From positions 1,472,001 through 1,536,000 of the forward strand of contig NC_056545.1 of the NCBI RefSeq assembly GCF_910596095.1: a stretch of 64,000 nucleotides of DNA, written 5' to 3'. The stretch's first letter is position 1; each line of letters opens with the position of its first letter. The position numbers and the translations under genes are program-made. The notes below the pieces were generated by a model. The model ran no database searches and had not been told where the DNA came from. It saw nothing but the letters and a program-made list of their open reading frames with translations. Shown here piece by piece: positions 47,869 to 59,669 of the stretch. This DNA comes from Thunnus maccoyii. Its lineage: Eukaryota; Chordata; Actinopteri; Scombriformes; Scombridae.

Positions 47869-48189
47869 GTGTTAATGTATAGAAAAATCTTTTTTTTTTT
47901 GATCATTTGTCTCTGATGTGTTTTTCCACAAAAAAGAATCAGAAACAGGTTTATTGTCAATTTATTGATGTTACCTTGGTGTTGTTGTGCATAACAATCA
48001 AAGTTAGAAGGTAAGACAAAACTCAAGTACCTATACAATGTATGAGAAAAACACAACTACCACAAAAGACAGGTAATATAAATATATACATAAAATTCAT
48101 AATTAAAATTTTAGATATAGTAAATATAAATATATATACTGTTTATATATACAGTATATATATAAACTGACATATACTCTCTAGCATTA

Positions 48190-48920
48190 CACAGTGGATG
48201 AGTTGTAACCTATTTAAATTAAATAAAGACAAAACAGAAGCTCTTATATTTGGCACAGATGCACAGAGAGAAGAACTTTCAAGCAGGCTTGGAAATCTGG
48301 CTCTACAGATTAAACCAGAAGTAAAAAACTTAGGTGTTACCCTTGACTGTGAATTGAATTTTAAAAGTCATGTCCACAACATTACAAAGATAGCCTTTTA
48401 TCATTAAACAAACATCGCAAGAGTCAGACCCTACCTTACTTTGGAGGATGCCAAGGAACTCACTATTGCCTTTGTTTGTTCACGCTTAGATTATTGTAAT
48501 ACACTTTATACTGGTTTACTAAATAAAACCATTGATCGGCTGCAACTCGTTCAAAAGTCAGCAGCAAGAATTTTAACCAACACTAGGAAAAGGGAACATA
48601 TTAAACCAGTATTAGTGTCATTGCACTGGCTACCTGTAACATTGAGGAAAGATTTTAAAAAATTCTTTTACTTGTTTTTAAAGCCCAATATGTTCCAAAC
48701 CGTTCGCTTAGGTCACTTAACACTGGCTTGTTAAATGTGCCACAAATAAAATGCAAAATGTAAGGTGAGGCAGCTTTTTGCAGCTATACACCAAAGATCT
48801 GGAACAAACTCCCACCACATATAAGACAAGCATCCTTGATATTTTCAAGAAGCAGCTCAAAACTTACTTTTATGGTCTTGCTTTTAATTAACTCAACTTT
48901 TTATTTGCTCTTTACTGTTT
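48190..48920 (+). mobile_element. Rex1-like LINE fragment, unit 1 copy (undeleted)
   Basis: The translation starts LFKLNKDKTEALIFGTD and continues with NLGVTLDCELNFKSH, a stop, then FVCSRLDYCNTLYTGLLNK and LQLVQKSAARILTNTR. These are ordered C-terminal reverse transcriptase blocks. Stops make it non-functional. This copy keeps 452 bp (48,426-48,877) that are absent from the copies in units 2 and 3. Confidence 0.87.
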
Positions 48921-49439
48921 TTACTACCTGTTGTATCTTTCTTATCTCATGATTTTACCTCTTTTTATCTTATTACCTCTTTTTATCACTGTAGTGTTTT
49001 TTATTGTTTATTGTATTTCTTTTTTTTCCCTTTCTTTTAATATTTTACCTTAATAAATCATATTCATTTATACTCAGAGCACAGAGAAACTTTCAGCAGA
49101 TGAATGTGACCATACATCATTCTTCAAAGTGAAGATGAAACATCCAAGTGAGGGAATAAGAAGAACACATTTTTGAGTGGAGGGGGACTTTAAGTTTTTG
49201 CCACAGTGTTGGGACTATGTTGATGTAGAGTGAAGTGTTTGACTACACTAAAATATCTACAAATATTAAAATCACTTCTGCATATTGCATTTGCCAACAA
49301 TTAAAAAACAATGAACTCAAATACAGTATGTGCAGAGTATAGATAATTCAGGAAGGATATAAAGTACTGTTGCAATATTACATTATTTTATTCTGTATTT
49401 AAATTTTAAAGACATTAAAGACATTTATATTTCTTTATA

Positions 49440-49488
<49 letters not shown>

Positions 49489-49515
49489 TAAGAATAATGC
49501 TTGAATAATTCAATG

Positions 49516-50478
49516 TCATGTAGGTTGAGACCCCAGCCTTGGCAGTTTCAATCGACAGCATAGATGGTAAATGAGGATGGGTCTGATGGTCTGGTCTCTG
49601 ATGCCATAGATTAGAGCACTCAGACATCTTGGGAGAAGGATAATACATACATAAAGAATACTCTGGATGCGTGAAATTGCTACTCTGTCTAGGAATTTTG
49701 ACATGGCAATAACCAATGGGTCATGTACAGTAGAGGAAAGACTGAGGCCCAGCTGAACCAGGTGCAGCAGCAGTGTTTTACGAGCTTTATGGGCTGAAGC
49801 TTTGTCTGTGGAGGCTGACCTGGCTGCTATCATCACACCAATATAGGAACAAGTTACTGTCACACCAGCTGATACAAACAGAAAACAAGTGAAGGCTTTG
49901 TTATAATGATCAGACATTGGGCCAAGAAACATGGCTACGTCAGAGCAATAGTCTTTCATCTGCAGGCTCTCCAGTTCTTCAAATGGAAAATCTAACAGCA
50001 AAATAACTTGTATGAGAACATTTAGTGAACTGAACGCCCAAACTACAACAATAGCCACACCTGTGTTTCTGATGGTGATGATGGTAGCGTGCCTCAGTGG
50101 GTAGCACACAGCTACATATCTCTCCAGAGACATCACCATCAGCGTGAGAGGAGACACTTCATTTGTGAGATCAGCGAGCATGGCGAGAAAACCACATACA
50201 GGATAGGTCAGCCATATTCTACAAGCAGACAGTAGATACAGTAACTGGCTTAGTGCCATCTGCACAGTGTCTGCAAAAAGTAGATTATACAGAAGAATAT
50301 AACGGGAGGTCTCCCTAAACACAGACTTACTCCTCAAGGTGAAAAGCATGATCCCATTAATGAAGAGAAACACACAGCATGCCACTGTAATTGGAGCAGA
50401 AAACAACACAATTTCCAGTAGTCTCCGGTACTGCAGTCCAACAGTGATGTTGGTCTGAGATGGAGTTGCATTTGACAT
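49516..50478 (-). CDS. Odorant receptor, OR131-2-like (unit 1)
   Basis: An intact single-exon GPCR of 320 residues starting at ATG 50,478. Seven hydrophobic segments are visible; TM1 lies at about 23-48. The TM3/loop-2 motif SLERYVAVCYPLRHA is at 117-131, the OR form of MERYVAVC. Cys95 and Cys178 can form the conserved disulphide. TM7 has CLSALIYG (285-292) in place of NPxxY. N-glycosylation sites are at Asn3 and Asn10. The protein would act in olfactory neuron cilia, coupling to the olfactory G protein; the ligand is unknown. Upstream, TTTTCACAG precedes the start by about 28 bp and could be the acceptor of a 5' UTR intron. Length and motifs match fish OR131-2-like receptors; the exact orthologue is uncertain. 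Confidence 0.92.
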   Translation of the reverse strand: MSNATPSQTNITVGLQYRRLLEIVLFSAPITVACCVFLFINGIMLFTLRSKSVFRETSRYILLYNLLFADTVQMALSQLLYLLSACRIWLTYPVCGFLAMLADLTNEVSPLTLMVMSLERYVAVCYPLRHATIITIRNTGVAIVVVWAFSSLNVLIQVILLLDFPFEELESLQMKDYCSDVAMFLGPMSDHYNKAFTCFLFVSAGVTVTCSYIGVMIAARSASTDKASAHKARKTLLLHLVQLGLSLSSTVHDPLVIAMSKFLDRVAISRIQSILYVCIILLPRCLSALIYGIRDQTIRPILIYHLCCRLKLPRLGSQPT

Positions 50479-51489
50479 ATTAGAGAGGCATTTATGGGAC
50501 CCCTGTGAAAATGAGATATATCTGAAGGGTTTTACCCTGTTATACAGTAAATTTGACTAACTGGAAAACACATTTAAGATCTCAAAAAAAAAAAAACATA
50601 AAAATTTCAATGCAATTATGACACAAAAGCACAATTAAACAGTTTTACCCTTAGAACAGTAAAAACCCATCATCTTTGCAGAAATGTCTGTTGAGTTCAC
50701 ATGTAAAAAAGAAAATAACCCACATACATGTTCCCTGTGCCGACAGTTAGCAGGTTAGAGGCCGTGCTTGAGTCCATGTGGGAGGATCTGATCTGCAGGG
50801 TTTGCCTGACCTTAAATGCATTTTAAGATCTCAATCCTCACACCCACTTCATGTGATATCATGAGATCAGTAATGTTAAACAGTGATAGATGATGTAATC
50901 CCTTTACAATTCTTACTCAGTACTCTAGTTCATGTCATTGTATATTCTGTTGCCTGGAGATTCAGTACAGAAGCTCGGTCCAGCCCACACTAAGGTGGAT
51001 AATCAGTCTGCTCCTGACAAAAAGTCTGGGATTCTAATAAAAATAGGCTATTTTGAAGTGGCTGGTCCAGCAGATAACTGTGTACATTCCAGAGTCTGTC
51101 CTGCTGTCCACATACCCTGACAGGCAAGTTTATTTACATAGAACATTTCATTAACAAGGCAGCAGCCAAAACACCTGCAGCTGAAACACACTACTCTCAT
51201 TCAAATGAATGGGAGGACAGGCATTTTCGCCGCACTGAGTTGGTCTGAATACAGTCTTAAAAGTTTCTTTCCCCTTTGTCTCAGTTTTCACATGACCTGT
51301 GACAGACTCTCTCTCTCTCTCTCTCTCTCTGTCTCATTTCTCATTTCAGAAATTAAAACAATTGGCACCAGACGCTGACCCTCTTCTGACCCTAGTCCCA
51401 CCGTTTTCAGCCACCATCTTCAGTTGACATTGAATATAAACATTAAGTTATCGGCTCACGAGATGCGATCCTCAACAGCCTTGCTACCT

Positions 51490-52268
51490 GAACATTCTCA
51501 TCATATTTGACCGGATGGAACTGCTTCAAAGGTTTCCATGCCTCCCGTGGCCTTCCATTCACCTCACTTGACGTCGTGACCCTCTCCAGGTTTATCACAT
51601 TTGCCCATTTTATCCTCAAGATTAAGTCTTCCACTATACAGGTCTACATCAGCGGAATCAACTTCTTCATAAGACTGTCCTTAGGAGCATCGTGTTCAGC
51701 CTTGTCCCACTCATATATCAGCATGTTGATCAAAGGTCTCTGTAAGGCTGAACCACATCTCTTGCCAAAATGTTCGCCCCACACTTCAAACCTCCTTGCC
51801 CGCTGCATCAGAACTCTCTGTACAGGTTATCTATCCCCTCACATTGATAAAACTGGAATCCATGTTCCTACTGGTGATTCTCTGTTCATCACAGAGACGA
51901 GCAATTTGGCCACATGCTTCTGGTTCCACCACCACATGCTCCAAGTACTAACCAGATCAAGAATACCACCCAAACTATACTCTGGAAATTCATTCCGTAT
52001 TGGAGCTGCATCCACAGCTTCAAGGCAAGGAATCCCCAACCGCAGCATTAAAATCCTCGGCTGCTGGTCCTCCCCTGCATACCTTACCTATAACCACCAT
52101 GACACAAACGATATCAGAAATGCCCACATGCATCCCCTTACCTACACCCTCATCCCTTCATCCCTCATCCCCTCATCCCTTATCCTTTCATCCCTTCATC
52201 CCTTACCCTGCATCCCTCATCCTACAGTCATTTCAAACTCATATCTTTGTTGGCATGGTCTTTGTTAG
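51490..52268 (+). mobile_element. Tyrosine recombinase fragment (DIRS/Crypton-type element)
   Basis: About 255 codons stay open after a stop at 51,489, with no in-frame ATG near the beginning, so this is the 3' part of a longer ORF. The first half looks like a core-binding domain (STIQVYISGINFF). The second half has the catalytic-side signature SFRIGAASTAS, then LGCWSSPAYLTY. The conserved Arg, the Trp before the tyrosine, and the nucleophilic Tyr are visible; the usual GRW is GCW. It falls in LTR-less, YR-bearing fish elements; whether DIRS, Ngaro or Crypton was not settled. Confidence 0.75.
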
Positions 52269-52609
52269 TGAAAATCAAAATGTAATGTGTTCTGACCATG
52301 AATAACTATGGAAAAAATGTATATTCTCGTTGTAATACTTAGCCAAAGTTATAATTCTAATGCACTGTATTGAACACTTAATATTCCCTACAGTAGACCA
52401 TAGAGAATAAGCTGAAGATAAACTTTTGATTAACTTTTCGCACAAAAAAAGGACTGTGGATTTTGTCCCCCATCACTTATATTGGATCTTTTAATCACCA
52501 GTATAATGCCTGAATAAGCAGCTGAGTATCTGTTGTATCAGAGGGCTTGGTAGATTTATTAGAGCACAGCCTGATACCAACCGGCCTAATGATGGGTCAA
52601 ACACTTAAT

Positions 52610-52658
52610 TAGGGCCTGAGACCCAAAGGGGCGAAGACCCTCTTGTATCTGTTCTTTT

Positions 52659-52690
<32 letters not shown>

Positions 52691-55600
52691 TTTTTCTTTC
52701 TTTCTTTCTTTTTATTATGCCACTTAAACCCTAAAATTGACCTCCTAAACATGCTCAAAAACTCACCAAATTTGGCATGCACATCAGGTCTAGTGAAATG
52801 TTTGATAAAATGTAAAAATTAAGCCCCAAAGTGCCAAACTGTGCTTGAGAGCGCCACCTATGTAATTAAAATGGCTGCCATGGCCCGTAGGAATGCCATA
52901 GAGAGATTGAACCAAAACTCAATTATTTGTCTCATCAAGAACTACAAATCATACGCTGACACGCCTGACCTAAATCCAACAGGAAGTCCACAATACACAC
53001 ATGAAAGTACGACTTTTCCCTAATTTTGGACCCTGAACAAACTCTATCTCCTCTGAGGACGTTAATGGTATCGGCTTCAAACTTTAATAAATGATTTATG
53101 ACACTGTGCTGAACAAAAGTTGTTAAAAACTTTGTAATAACTTGAACGGTTTAGATTTCATAAGCCCTGAAAGTTGCAGTGCCACATTGCACCTTACAAT
53201 GTAAACCAATGGGGAGGCAATCTCTGGGCATGGACTTTGTGTCAAACTGATGCTTCTGACGTCTAAACTATAAGTCTGACCACTTTCAAACCTGTATCAA
53301 TTGATTCGCAACAAAATTTCCTACAAAAAAAAGGAGGTTGATCCTCCTCTATTTTTTGAGAAACAAGAGGGACATCAAGATATAAAGAAGAATATTTGGT
53401 TGAAATAAACCATTACCGAATCTCAGTATCATTATTATTATTAGTAGTAGGAATAGGAATTAGTAGCAGCAGTAGTACATATTTTTTCTCTCTTCTTTGG
53501 AGGAGACACGTAAAATGATGCTCCAAGGGAGGACGGTCTCCCTAACCAATCAACAACCAGAATGCAATATTGACATCGAGTTGGTCCAATGATAGTTTCC
53601 AGAATTCATCTTCCATTCTCTCCACTGTAAGGCAGAGTAGCAGCAGTAGATAGCTCCTCGCGTTAGCCAATGCAACAGCTGGCTTGTTGTAGCAGCCTGA
53701 AGGACTCTTTACACATCCATGGAAGGACTATTAAGGACTGTTGTTAAACTAATGGGAGAATTGATCTGGACTGTGCAGCACAGCAGCAGCAGGACACCGC
53801 CAGGGAGCGGCTGGAGAGAGAAGCAACTGGAGAAACAACCAGGAGAGTTAGCTTGTTTGTCATTGTTGCTAATGATATCAGACTGGTAAAGCAGCAGCCA
53901 TAAAGTTCTGTTAACTAACAAACAAGCCGACCAACAGTCACAAATGGATGTTATGACATGAATACTTCATCTCCATGAAAGAAAGAAGAAGACATCAAAT
54001 AACGTGAGTCAGATACAGTTTCTCTCTCTCTGTCTCTTTGGTTGCTAATTTCATCTCTGATGATTAAATGTCTCTCTGTGTGGCTGTTGTGTGAATTTAT
54101 TTCCTTAACCAGAATGCAGCAGATATATATATATAAGGTGTTGTGGGTAGTTTGCTTGTTGAAGTTACAGTGAGCTGTCTGGGCTCACTCATTCATGTGG
54201 AATTGATCCCGTTTTTAATTGAGTGATTGTTCAGTCACCTGTTGATGTTGTATGATTAGTGAATGAGTGTGCAGGAGGTCTGGCTGCTTGCTTCTGACAG
54301 TTTCTTTAGTTTGTTTTTAAGCTGAGCCGTATATTGAGTAATAAGCTTAAAGTAACTAGAATAACAAGTGTTAACTAGTGGTTTAACTGATTGTAGTTGA
54401 TAGGTGATCTGTACGGATCGCCGCCCACGGTTCGGCAGGCATATGAACTGCGCATTAATTGCAAAATTTAACATCTCATTTAATACAAAGTAAACAAACT
54501 GCTGTAAGTACAAGTCATGGGGAGACAGTGTGTCACTAACAGGGATTTTGAAGGTGACAATCAAAACAGCATCTAAGGGGTCTGAAGTGACATCTGTAGG
54601 TATGTTTACCTGCTGTCTGATGTGCTGCAGCTGAGCTTTAGTTTATTTAAACATTGGACATCTTAAATGTTGTTTGTCTTGAATGTTTTCATTTAAGACC
54701 ATGGGCAAAAGTTCATTGCTGTTTCATGTTGGAAGTGTGTTACAGAATAAATAGAAAACAAAGTTTTATTTGTCTTTTTTTGCTGATCCTAAAAATGATA
54801 TGATCTGAACTGTGAGTTTTGTGATCCGTTGCACCCCTAGTGTTAACATGTCAACTTTGTGGACTATATTTTGTATGTCGTGCACATAGATAAGAGTGTG
54901 TAAGTCATGTATTTGATACATGCATTAATACTTTCTGATGTGAATCTACACTTTTAGATCTGTGAATGTTTTTAGTTTTCAGTCTTTCTAGTATTCAGCA
55001 CTGATATGAACTTGTATCACATTATAAGCTTTGGGGTACTTTATATATTTCTGTATACTAAGAAAATACATAGGAAACACGTGTAAATCATGTGATATCT
55101 TGTCTGTTTTTGATGAGAACATAAATCTGTTGTCACAATAGAACAATACTATAAACTTGAATTTCATTTTGTTGGTAAAATCACTCATCTGAACCAGTCC
55201 ATGGCTAAAATGAGCTCTTCTTTGCTTAGAAACAATATGTATATGTTAAATGTCTTTAAAGAAGCAGCCTTTACACCACTCAGGGGTTTTTGTTTTTAAA
55301 AGCAAATTGTTTTATTGGCATATAAAATTGCCCCCCACCCCTCTGATTTCATCAGGTGGGGGACAATGATATAGTTTGATGCGGTAAGTTGGTTTTCCTC
55401 CTGCCCTCCCCAATTTTTTGAGTCACCAGCCGCCACTGGTGTGGGAGTTGAATGCAGCTCATTTTTGTAGGATACAGTAGAAAGGCCTATATACATACAG
55501 TACATTATATACAAACTTTGTATGAAGTTTGGTGTTATTGTCATTTATTTAACAATAAGTATAGGTCTTATATTTACAATTCAGTAGTGGGGATGATCTA

Positions 55601-56363
55601 TGAGGGGAAGAGAAAAAATGGAGTGAGGGTGACAGTTTAGTGATAAAGTGCTGTAGAAAAATACCATCAAAACTAAAATTTGTAGCTCTGTACTGCAGTT
55701 TTTCCTTTATTAGTGCCCGAGCACCTAGCGGTTCGCTCACACTCTCCATTCAAATATATGAGTATTTTTCTGTGTCCAGCTGCAGTTACTTATTGTCTCT
55801 ACACACCTGACAGTACACATTTCAATCAAACTTTGACCAGGTTACTTTTCTAAAATTATACTTGATGAAAATTAGGAAATTAATTTGTTTTACACACAAA
55901 CTCATCAGGGGTTTTCAATTTACTAATTGAAATCCAAGTGAATGGGCCCAAAACTTGCATCATTTTGATGACACAGGTGTGAGCAAGACAGACACGTCTT
56001 ACCCTGCAGAAAATTCTCACACTGTTGAGATTTGATGTTATGCCATGACAGAGGAAGTCGCTATAACTTTATTGTAAATGCTCCAGTCTGCACCAAACTT
56101 CTCCCGGCCTGAACAAGTCTACATGACATTATTCCATCAGTGATGAAGACTGGCTGAATAGCGCCCCCTTCGAAATTTCAGCAAAGCAGCCCCAGCAGCA
56201 GGTAAAATAGTGGACAAAGGAAGTGATGTTTAAATCCTTCTCGCACTGTCTGAAAACAGCTCGGGTTTGAAGACATCTACATGCCCGTGACAGAAGCCCT
56301 TCGATTGCGTTGCGGCCTGACGTGTGCAGAGGCATGAGGGCCCGTTCAACGCTGCTTGCAGCT
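52610..56363. mobile_element. Composite mobile element between units 1 and 2
   Basis: The left end TAGGGCCTGAG and right end GGGCCCGTTCAACGCTGC with GCTTGCAGC belong to a very common fish non-autonomous repeat. TTAAT lies on both sides (52,605-52,609 and 56,364-56,368). The unit 2/3 junction near 60,940 reads straight through with TTAATATTAAT, i.e. an empty site. Inside are a (TTTC)n run (about 52,660-52,715), family-typical text such as GCGCCACCTATG, and the second hAT-like copy. No functional ORF was seen. Confidence 0.8.
53333..55438. mobile_element. Second copy of the 45,541 hAT-like family, left end truncated
   Basis: Colinear with 45,541-47,868, for example the CAACCAGAATGCAATATTGA block. 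It begins at GGAGGTTGATC, lacking the first 24 or so bases. The right end is intact: inverted it reads CAGTGGCGGCTGGTGACTC, a classic hAT terminus. It is nested in the 52,610-56,363 element. Confidence 0.85.
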
Positions 56364-57156
56364 TTAATATTAATAGTGGGATTTCACAGGAATGCTCCCC
56401 AAGTTTCCAAAATAACAAAATGAGGATTGTTTCTTTTAAAACGCCTTTGTGAGTTTGTTGGTACAGTTTGTGATATTGTATGAATGTAATTATCTCAGGT
56501 TGAAGTCACAGATGAGGATAAAAGATTAGATTGAACATGAAACTTCAGCCATGTAAATACTTGCATCTGACACTGTAAATGAGGTTTATATTCAGTTTGC
56601 AAGGCCTCTGTTCTCTAGAGCCAAGGGTTTTTTGCATTGTAGGGATTTTGAATATTTGATGAGCAGTAGAGCAAATATGTTTTTTTTAAGTTAAAAATAT
56701 GTTTCTTTAAAAAATATTTTCCAATGGTTAATGAAGGAAATTAGTATTGAAACTGATGACAAATAACTGGTTCATCATCTTTGAGTGCTGCTGTGTGCCA
56801 AGCATCAAAGATCTCCTCCAGATGTGTGTTAATGTATAGAAAAATCATTTGTTTTGATCATTTGTGTCTGATGTGTTTTTCCACAAAAAAGTGCAAATGC
56901 TTTGTTGAAAGTCCTTAAAATCAGAATCAGAAACAGGTTTATTGTCAATTTATTGATGTTACCTTGGTGTTGTTGTGCATAACAATCAAAGTTAGAAGGT
57001 AAGATAAAACTCAAATACCTATAGAATGTATGAGAAAAACACAACTACCACAAAAGACAGGTAATATAAATATATACATAAAATTCATAATTAAAATTTT
57101 AGATATAGTAAATATATACAGTATGTATATAAACTGACATCTACTCTCTAGCATTA

Positions 57157-57560
57157 CACAGTGGATGAGTTGTAACCTACTTAAATTAAATAAAGACAAA
57201 ACAGAAGCTCTTATATTTGGCACAGATGCACAGAGAGAAGAACTTTCAAGCAGGCTTGGAAATCTGGCTCTACAGATTAAACCAGAAGTAAAAAACTTAG
57301 GTGTTATCCTTGACTGTGAATTGAATTTTAAAAGTCATGTCCACAACATTACAAAGATAGCCTTTTATCATTAAATAAACATCGCAAGAGTCTTGCTTTT
57401 AATTAACTCAACTTTTTATTTGCTCTTTACTGTTTTTACTACCTGTTTTATCTTTCTTATCTCATGATTTTACCTCTTTTTATCACTGTAGTGTTTTTTA
57501 TTGTTTATTGTATTTCTTTTTTTCCCTTTCTTTTAATATTTTACCTTAATAAATCATATT
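57157..57560 (+). mobile_element. Rex1-like LINE fragment, unit 2 copy with internal deletion
   Basis: It matches the unit 1 copy (LNKDKTEALIFGTD and NLGVILDCELNF), then jumps at GTC (57,390-57,392) to sequence lying 452 bp further on in unit 1. A GTC occurs at both breakpoints of unit 1, consistent with a microhomology deletion. Confidence 0.9.
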
Positions 57561-57920
57561 CATTTATACTCAGAGCACAGAGAAACTTTCAGCAGATGAA
57601 TGTGACCATACATCATTCTTCAAAGTGAAGATGAAACATCCAAGTGAAGGAATAAGAAGAACACATTTTTGAGTTGAGGGGGACTTTAAGTTTTTGCCAC
57701 AGTGTTGGGACTATGTTGATGTAGAGTGAAGTGTTTGACTACACTAAAATATCTACAAATATTAAAATCACTTCTGCATATTGCATTTGCCAACAATTAA
57801 AAAACAATGAACTCAAATACAGTAAATTTTAAAGACATTAAAGACATTCATATTTCTTTCAAATTAATATATATATATATATATCTCTTAAAATAAGAAT
57901 AATGCTTGAATAATTCAATG

Positions 57921-58883
57921 TCATGTAGGGTGAGACCTCAGCCTTGTCAGTTTCAATCGACAGCATAGATGGTAAATGAGGATGGGTCTGATGGTCTGGT
58001 CTCTGATGCCATAGATTAGAGCACTCAGACATCTTGGGAGAAGGATAATACATACATAAATAATACTATGGATGCGCAAATGTGTTAATCTGTCTAGGAA
58101 TTTTGACATGGCAATAATCAATGGCTCATGTACAGTTGAGGAAAGACTGAGGCCCAGCTGCACCAGATGCAGCAGCAGTGTGTTACGAGCTTTATGGGCT
58201 GAAGCTTTGTCTGTGGAGGCTGACCTGGCTGCTATCACCACACCAATATAGGAACAAGTTACTGTCACACCAGCTAATACAAACAGAAAACAAGTGAAGG
58301 CTTTGTTATAATGATCAGACATTGGGCCAAGAAACATGGCTATGTCAGAGCAATAGTCTTTCATCTGCAGGCTCTCCAGTTCTTCAAATGGAAAATCTAA
58401 CAGCAAAATAACTTGTATGAGAACATTTAGTGAACTGAACGCCCAAACTACAACAATAGCCACACCTGTGTTTCTGATGGTGATGATGGTAGCGTGCCTC
58501 AGTGGGTAGCACACAGCTACATATCTCTCCAGAGACATCACCACCAGTGTGAGAGGAGACACTTCATTTGTAAGATCAGTGAGCATGGTGAGAAAACCAC
58601 ATACAGGATAGGTCAGCCATATTCTACAAGCAGACAGTAGATACAGTAACTGGCTTAGTGCCATCTGCACAGTGTCTGCAAAAAGTAGATTATACAGAAG
58701 AATATAACGGGAGGTCTCCCTAAACACAGACTTACTCCTCAAGGTGAAAAGCATGATCCCATTAATGAAGAGAAACACACAGCATGCCACTGTAATTGGA
58801 GCAGAAGACAACACAATTTCCAGTAGTCTCCGGTACTGCAGTCCAACAGTGAGGTTGGTCTGAGATGGAGTTGCATATGACAT
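57921..58883 (-). CDS. Odorant receptor, OR131-2-like (unit 2)
   Basis: An intact single-exon GPCR of 320 residues. An in-frame ATG at 58,976 would add 31 residues, but 58,883 aligns with the starts of the two paralogues. About 21 residues differ from the unit 1 protein by eye (about 93% identity). The motif SLERYVAVCYPLRHA, both loop cysteines and CLSALIYG are kept. Asn3 is replaced (MSYATP), leaving the Asn10 glycosylation site. In the third extracellular loop, residues 266-269 read LTHL where both paralogues have VAIS. The putative 5' UTR acceptor TTTTCACAG is retained upstream. Likely a functional chemoreceptor; the ligand is unknown. Confidence 0.92.
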   Translation of the reverse strand: MSYATPSQTNLTVGLQYRRLLEIVLSSAPITVACCVFLFINGIMLFTLRSKSVFRETSRYILLYNLLFADTVQMALSQLLYLLSACRIWLTYPVCGFLTMLTDLTNEVSPLTLVVMSLERYVAVCYPLRHATIITIRNTGVAIVVVWAFSSLNVLIQVILLLDFPFEELESLQMKDYCSDIAMFLGPMSDHYNKAFTCFLFVLAGVTVTCSYIGVVIAARSASTDKASAHKARNTLLLHLVQLGLSLSSTVHEPLIIAMSKFLDRLTHLRIHSIIYVCIILLPRCLSALIYGIRDQTIRPILIYHLCCRLKLTRLRSHPT

Positions 58884-59669
58884 ATTAGAGAGACATTTAT
58901 GGGACCCCTGTGAAAATGAGATATATCTGAAGGGTTTTACCCTGTTATACAGTAAATTTGAGTAACTGGAAAACACATTTAAGATCTCAAAAAAAAAAAC
59001 ATTAAAATTTCAATGCAATTATGACACAAAAGCACAATTAAACAGTTTTACCCTTAGAACAGTAAAAACCCATCATCTTTGCAGAAATGTCTGTTGAGTT
59101 CACATGTAAAAAAGAAAATAACCCACATACATGTTCCCTGTGCCGACAGTTAACAGGTTAGAGGCCGTGCTTGAGTCCATGTGGGAGGAACTGATCTGCA
59201 GGGTTTGCCTGGCCTTAAATGCATTTTAAGATCTCAATCCTCACACCCACTTCATGTCATACCATGACATGTAAGTATGGTAAATAGATCACTAATGTTA
59301 AACAGTGATGGATGATGTAATCCCTTTACAATTCTTACTCAATACTCTAGTTCATGTCATTGTATATTCTGTTGCCTGGAGATTCAGTACAGAAGCTCGG
59401 TCCAACCTACACTAAGGTGGATAATCAGTCTGCTCCTGATAAAAAGTCCAGCATTCTAATAAAAATATGCTATTTTGAAGTGGCTGGTCCAGCAGATAAC
59501 TGTGTACATTCTAGAGTCTGTCCTGCTGTCCACATACCCTGCCGGCCTGACTGCAAGATACAAAGCTGTAACTCTAAGTAACAACGACTCTCTTCTAATG
59601 CAACTGCTGTTATGGTTGTTGGAAATTATTTAGGATACCAGTATACTTTTTCTTAGCCTGGCAACGCCA

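Larger units (their letters stand above)
45120..52609. repeat. Segmental duplication unit 1
   Basis: Homologous to unit 2 (56,364-60,944) and unit 3 (60,945 to the window end) over nearly its whole length, in the same order and orientation: a TTGTTTCTTTTAAAA start, a Rex1-like LINE fragment, a receptor gene on the minus strand and a shared 3' flank. Unit 1 differs by a 2,328-bp hAT-like insertion (45,541-47,868), an undeleted LINE and a tyrosine-recombinase fragment (51,490-52,268) where unit 2 has a reversed LINE. Confidence 0.92.

Noticed and set aside
58884-58976. 31-residue N-terminal extension of the unit 2 receptor
   Set aside because: The two paralogues lack this start. The extension crosses the candidate splice acceptor and is not typical of receptor N-termini.
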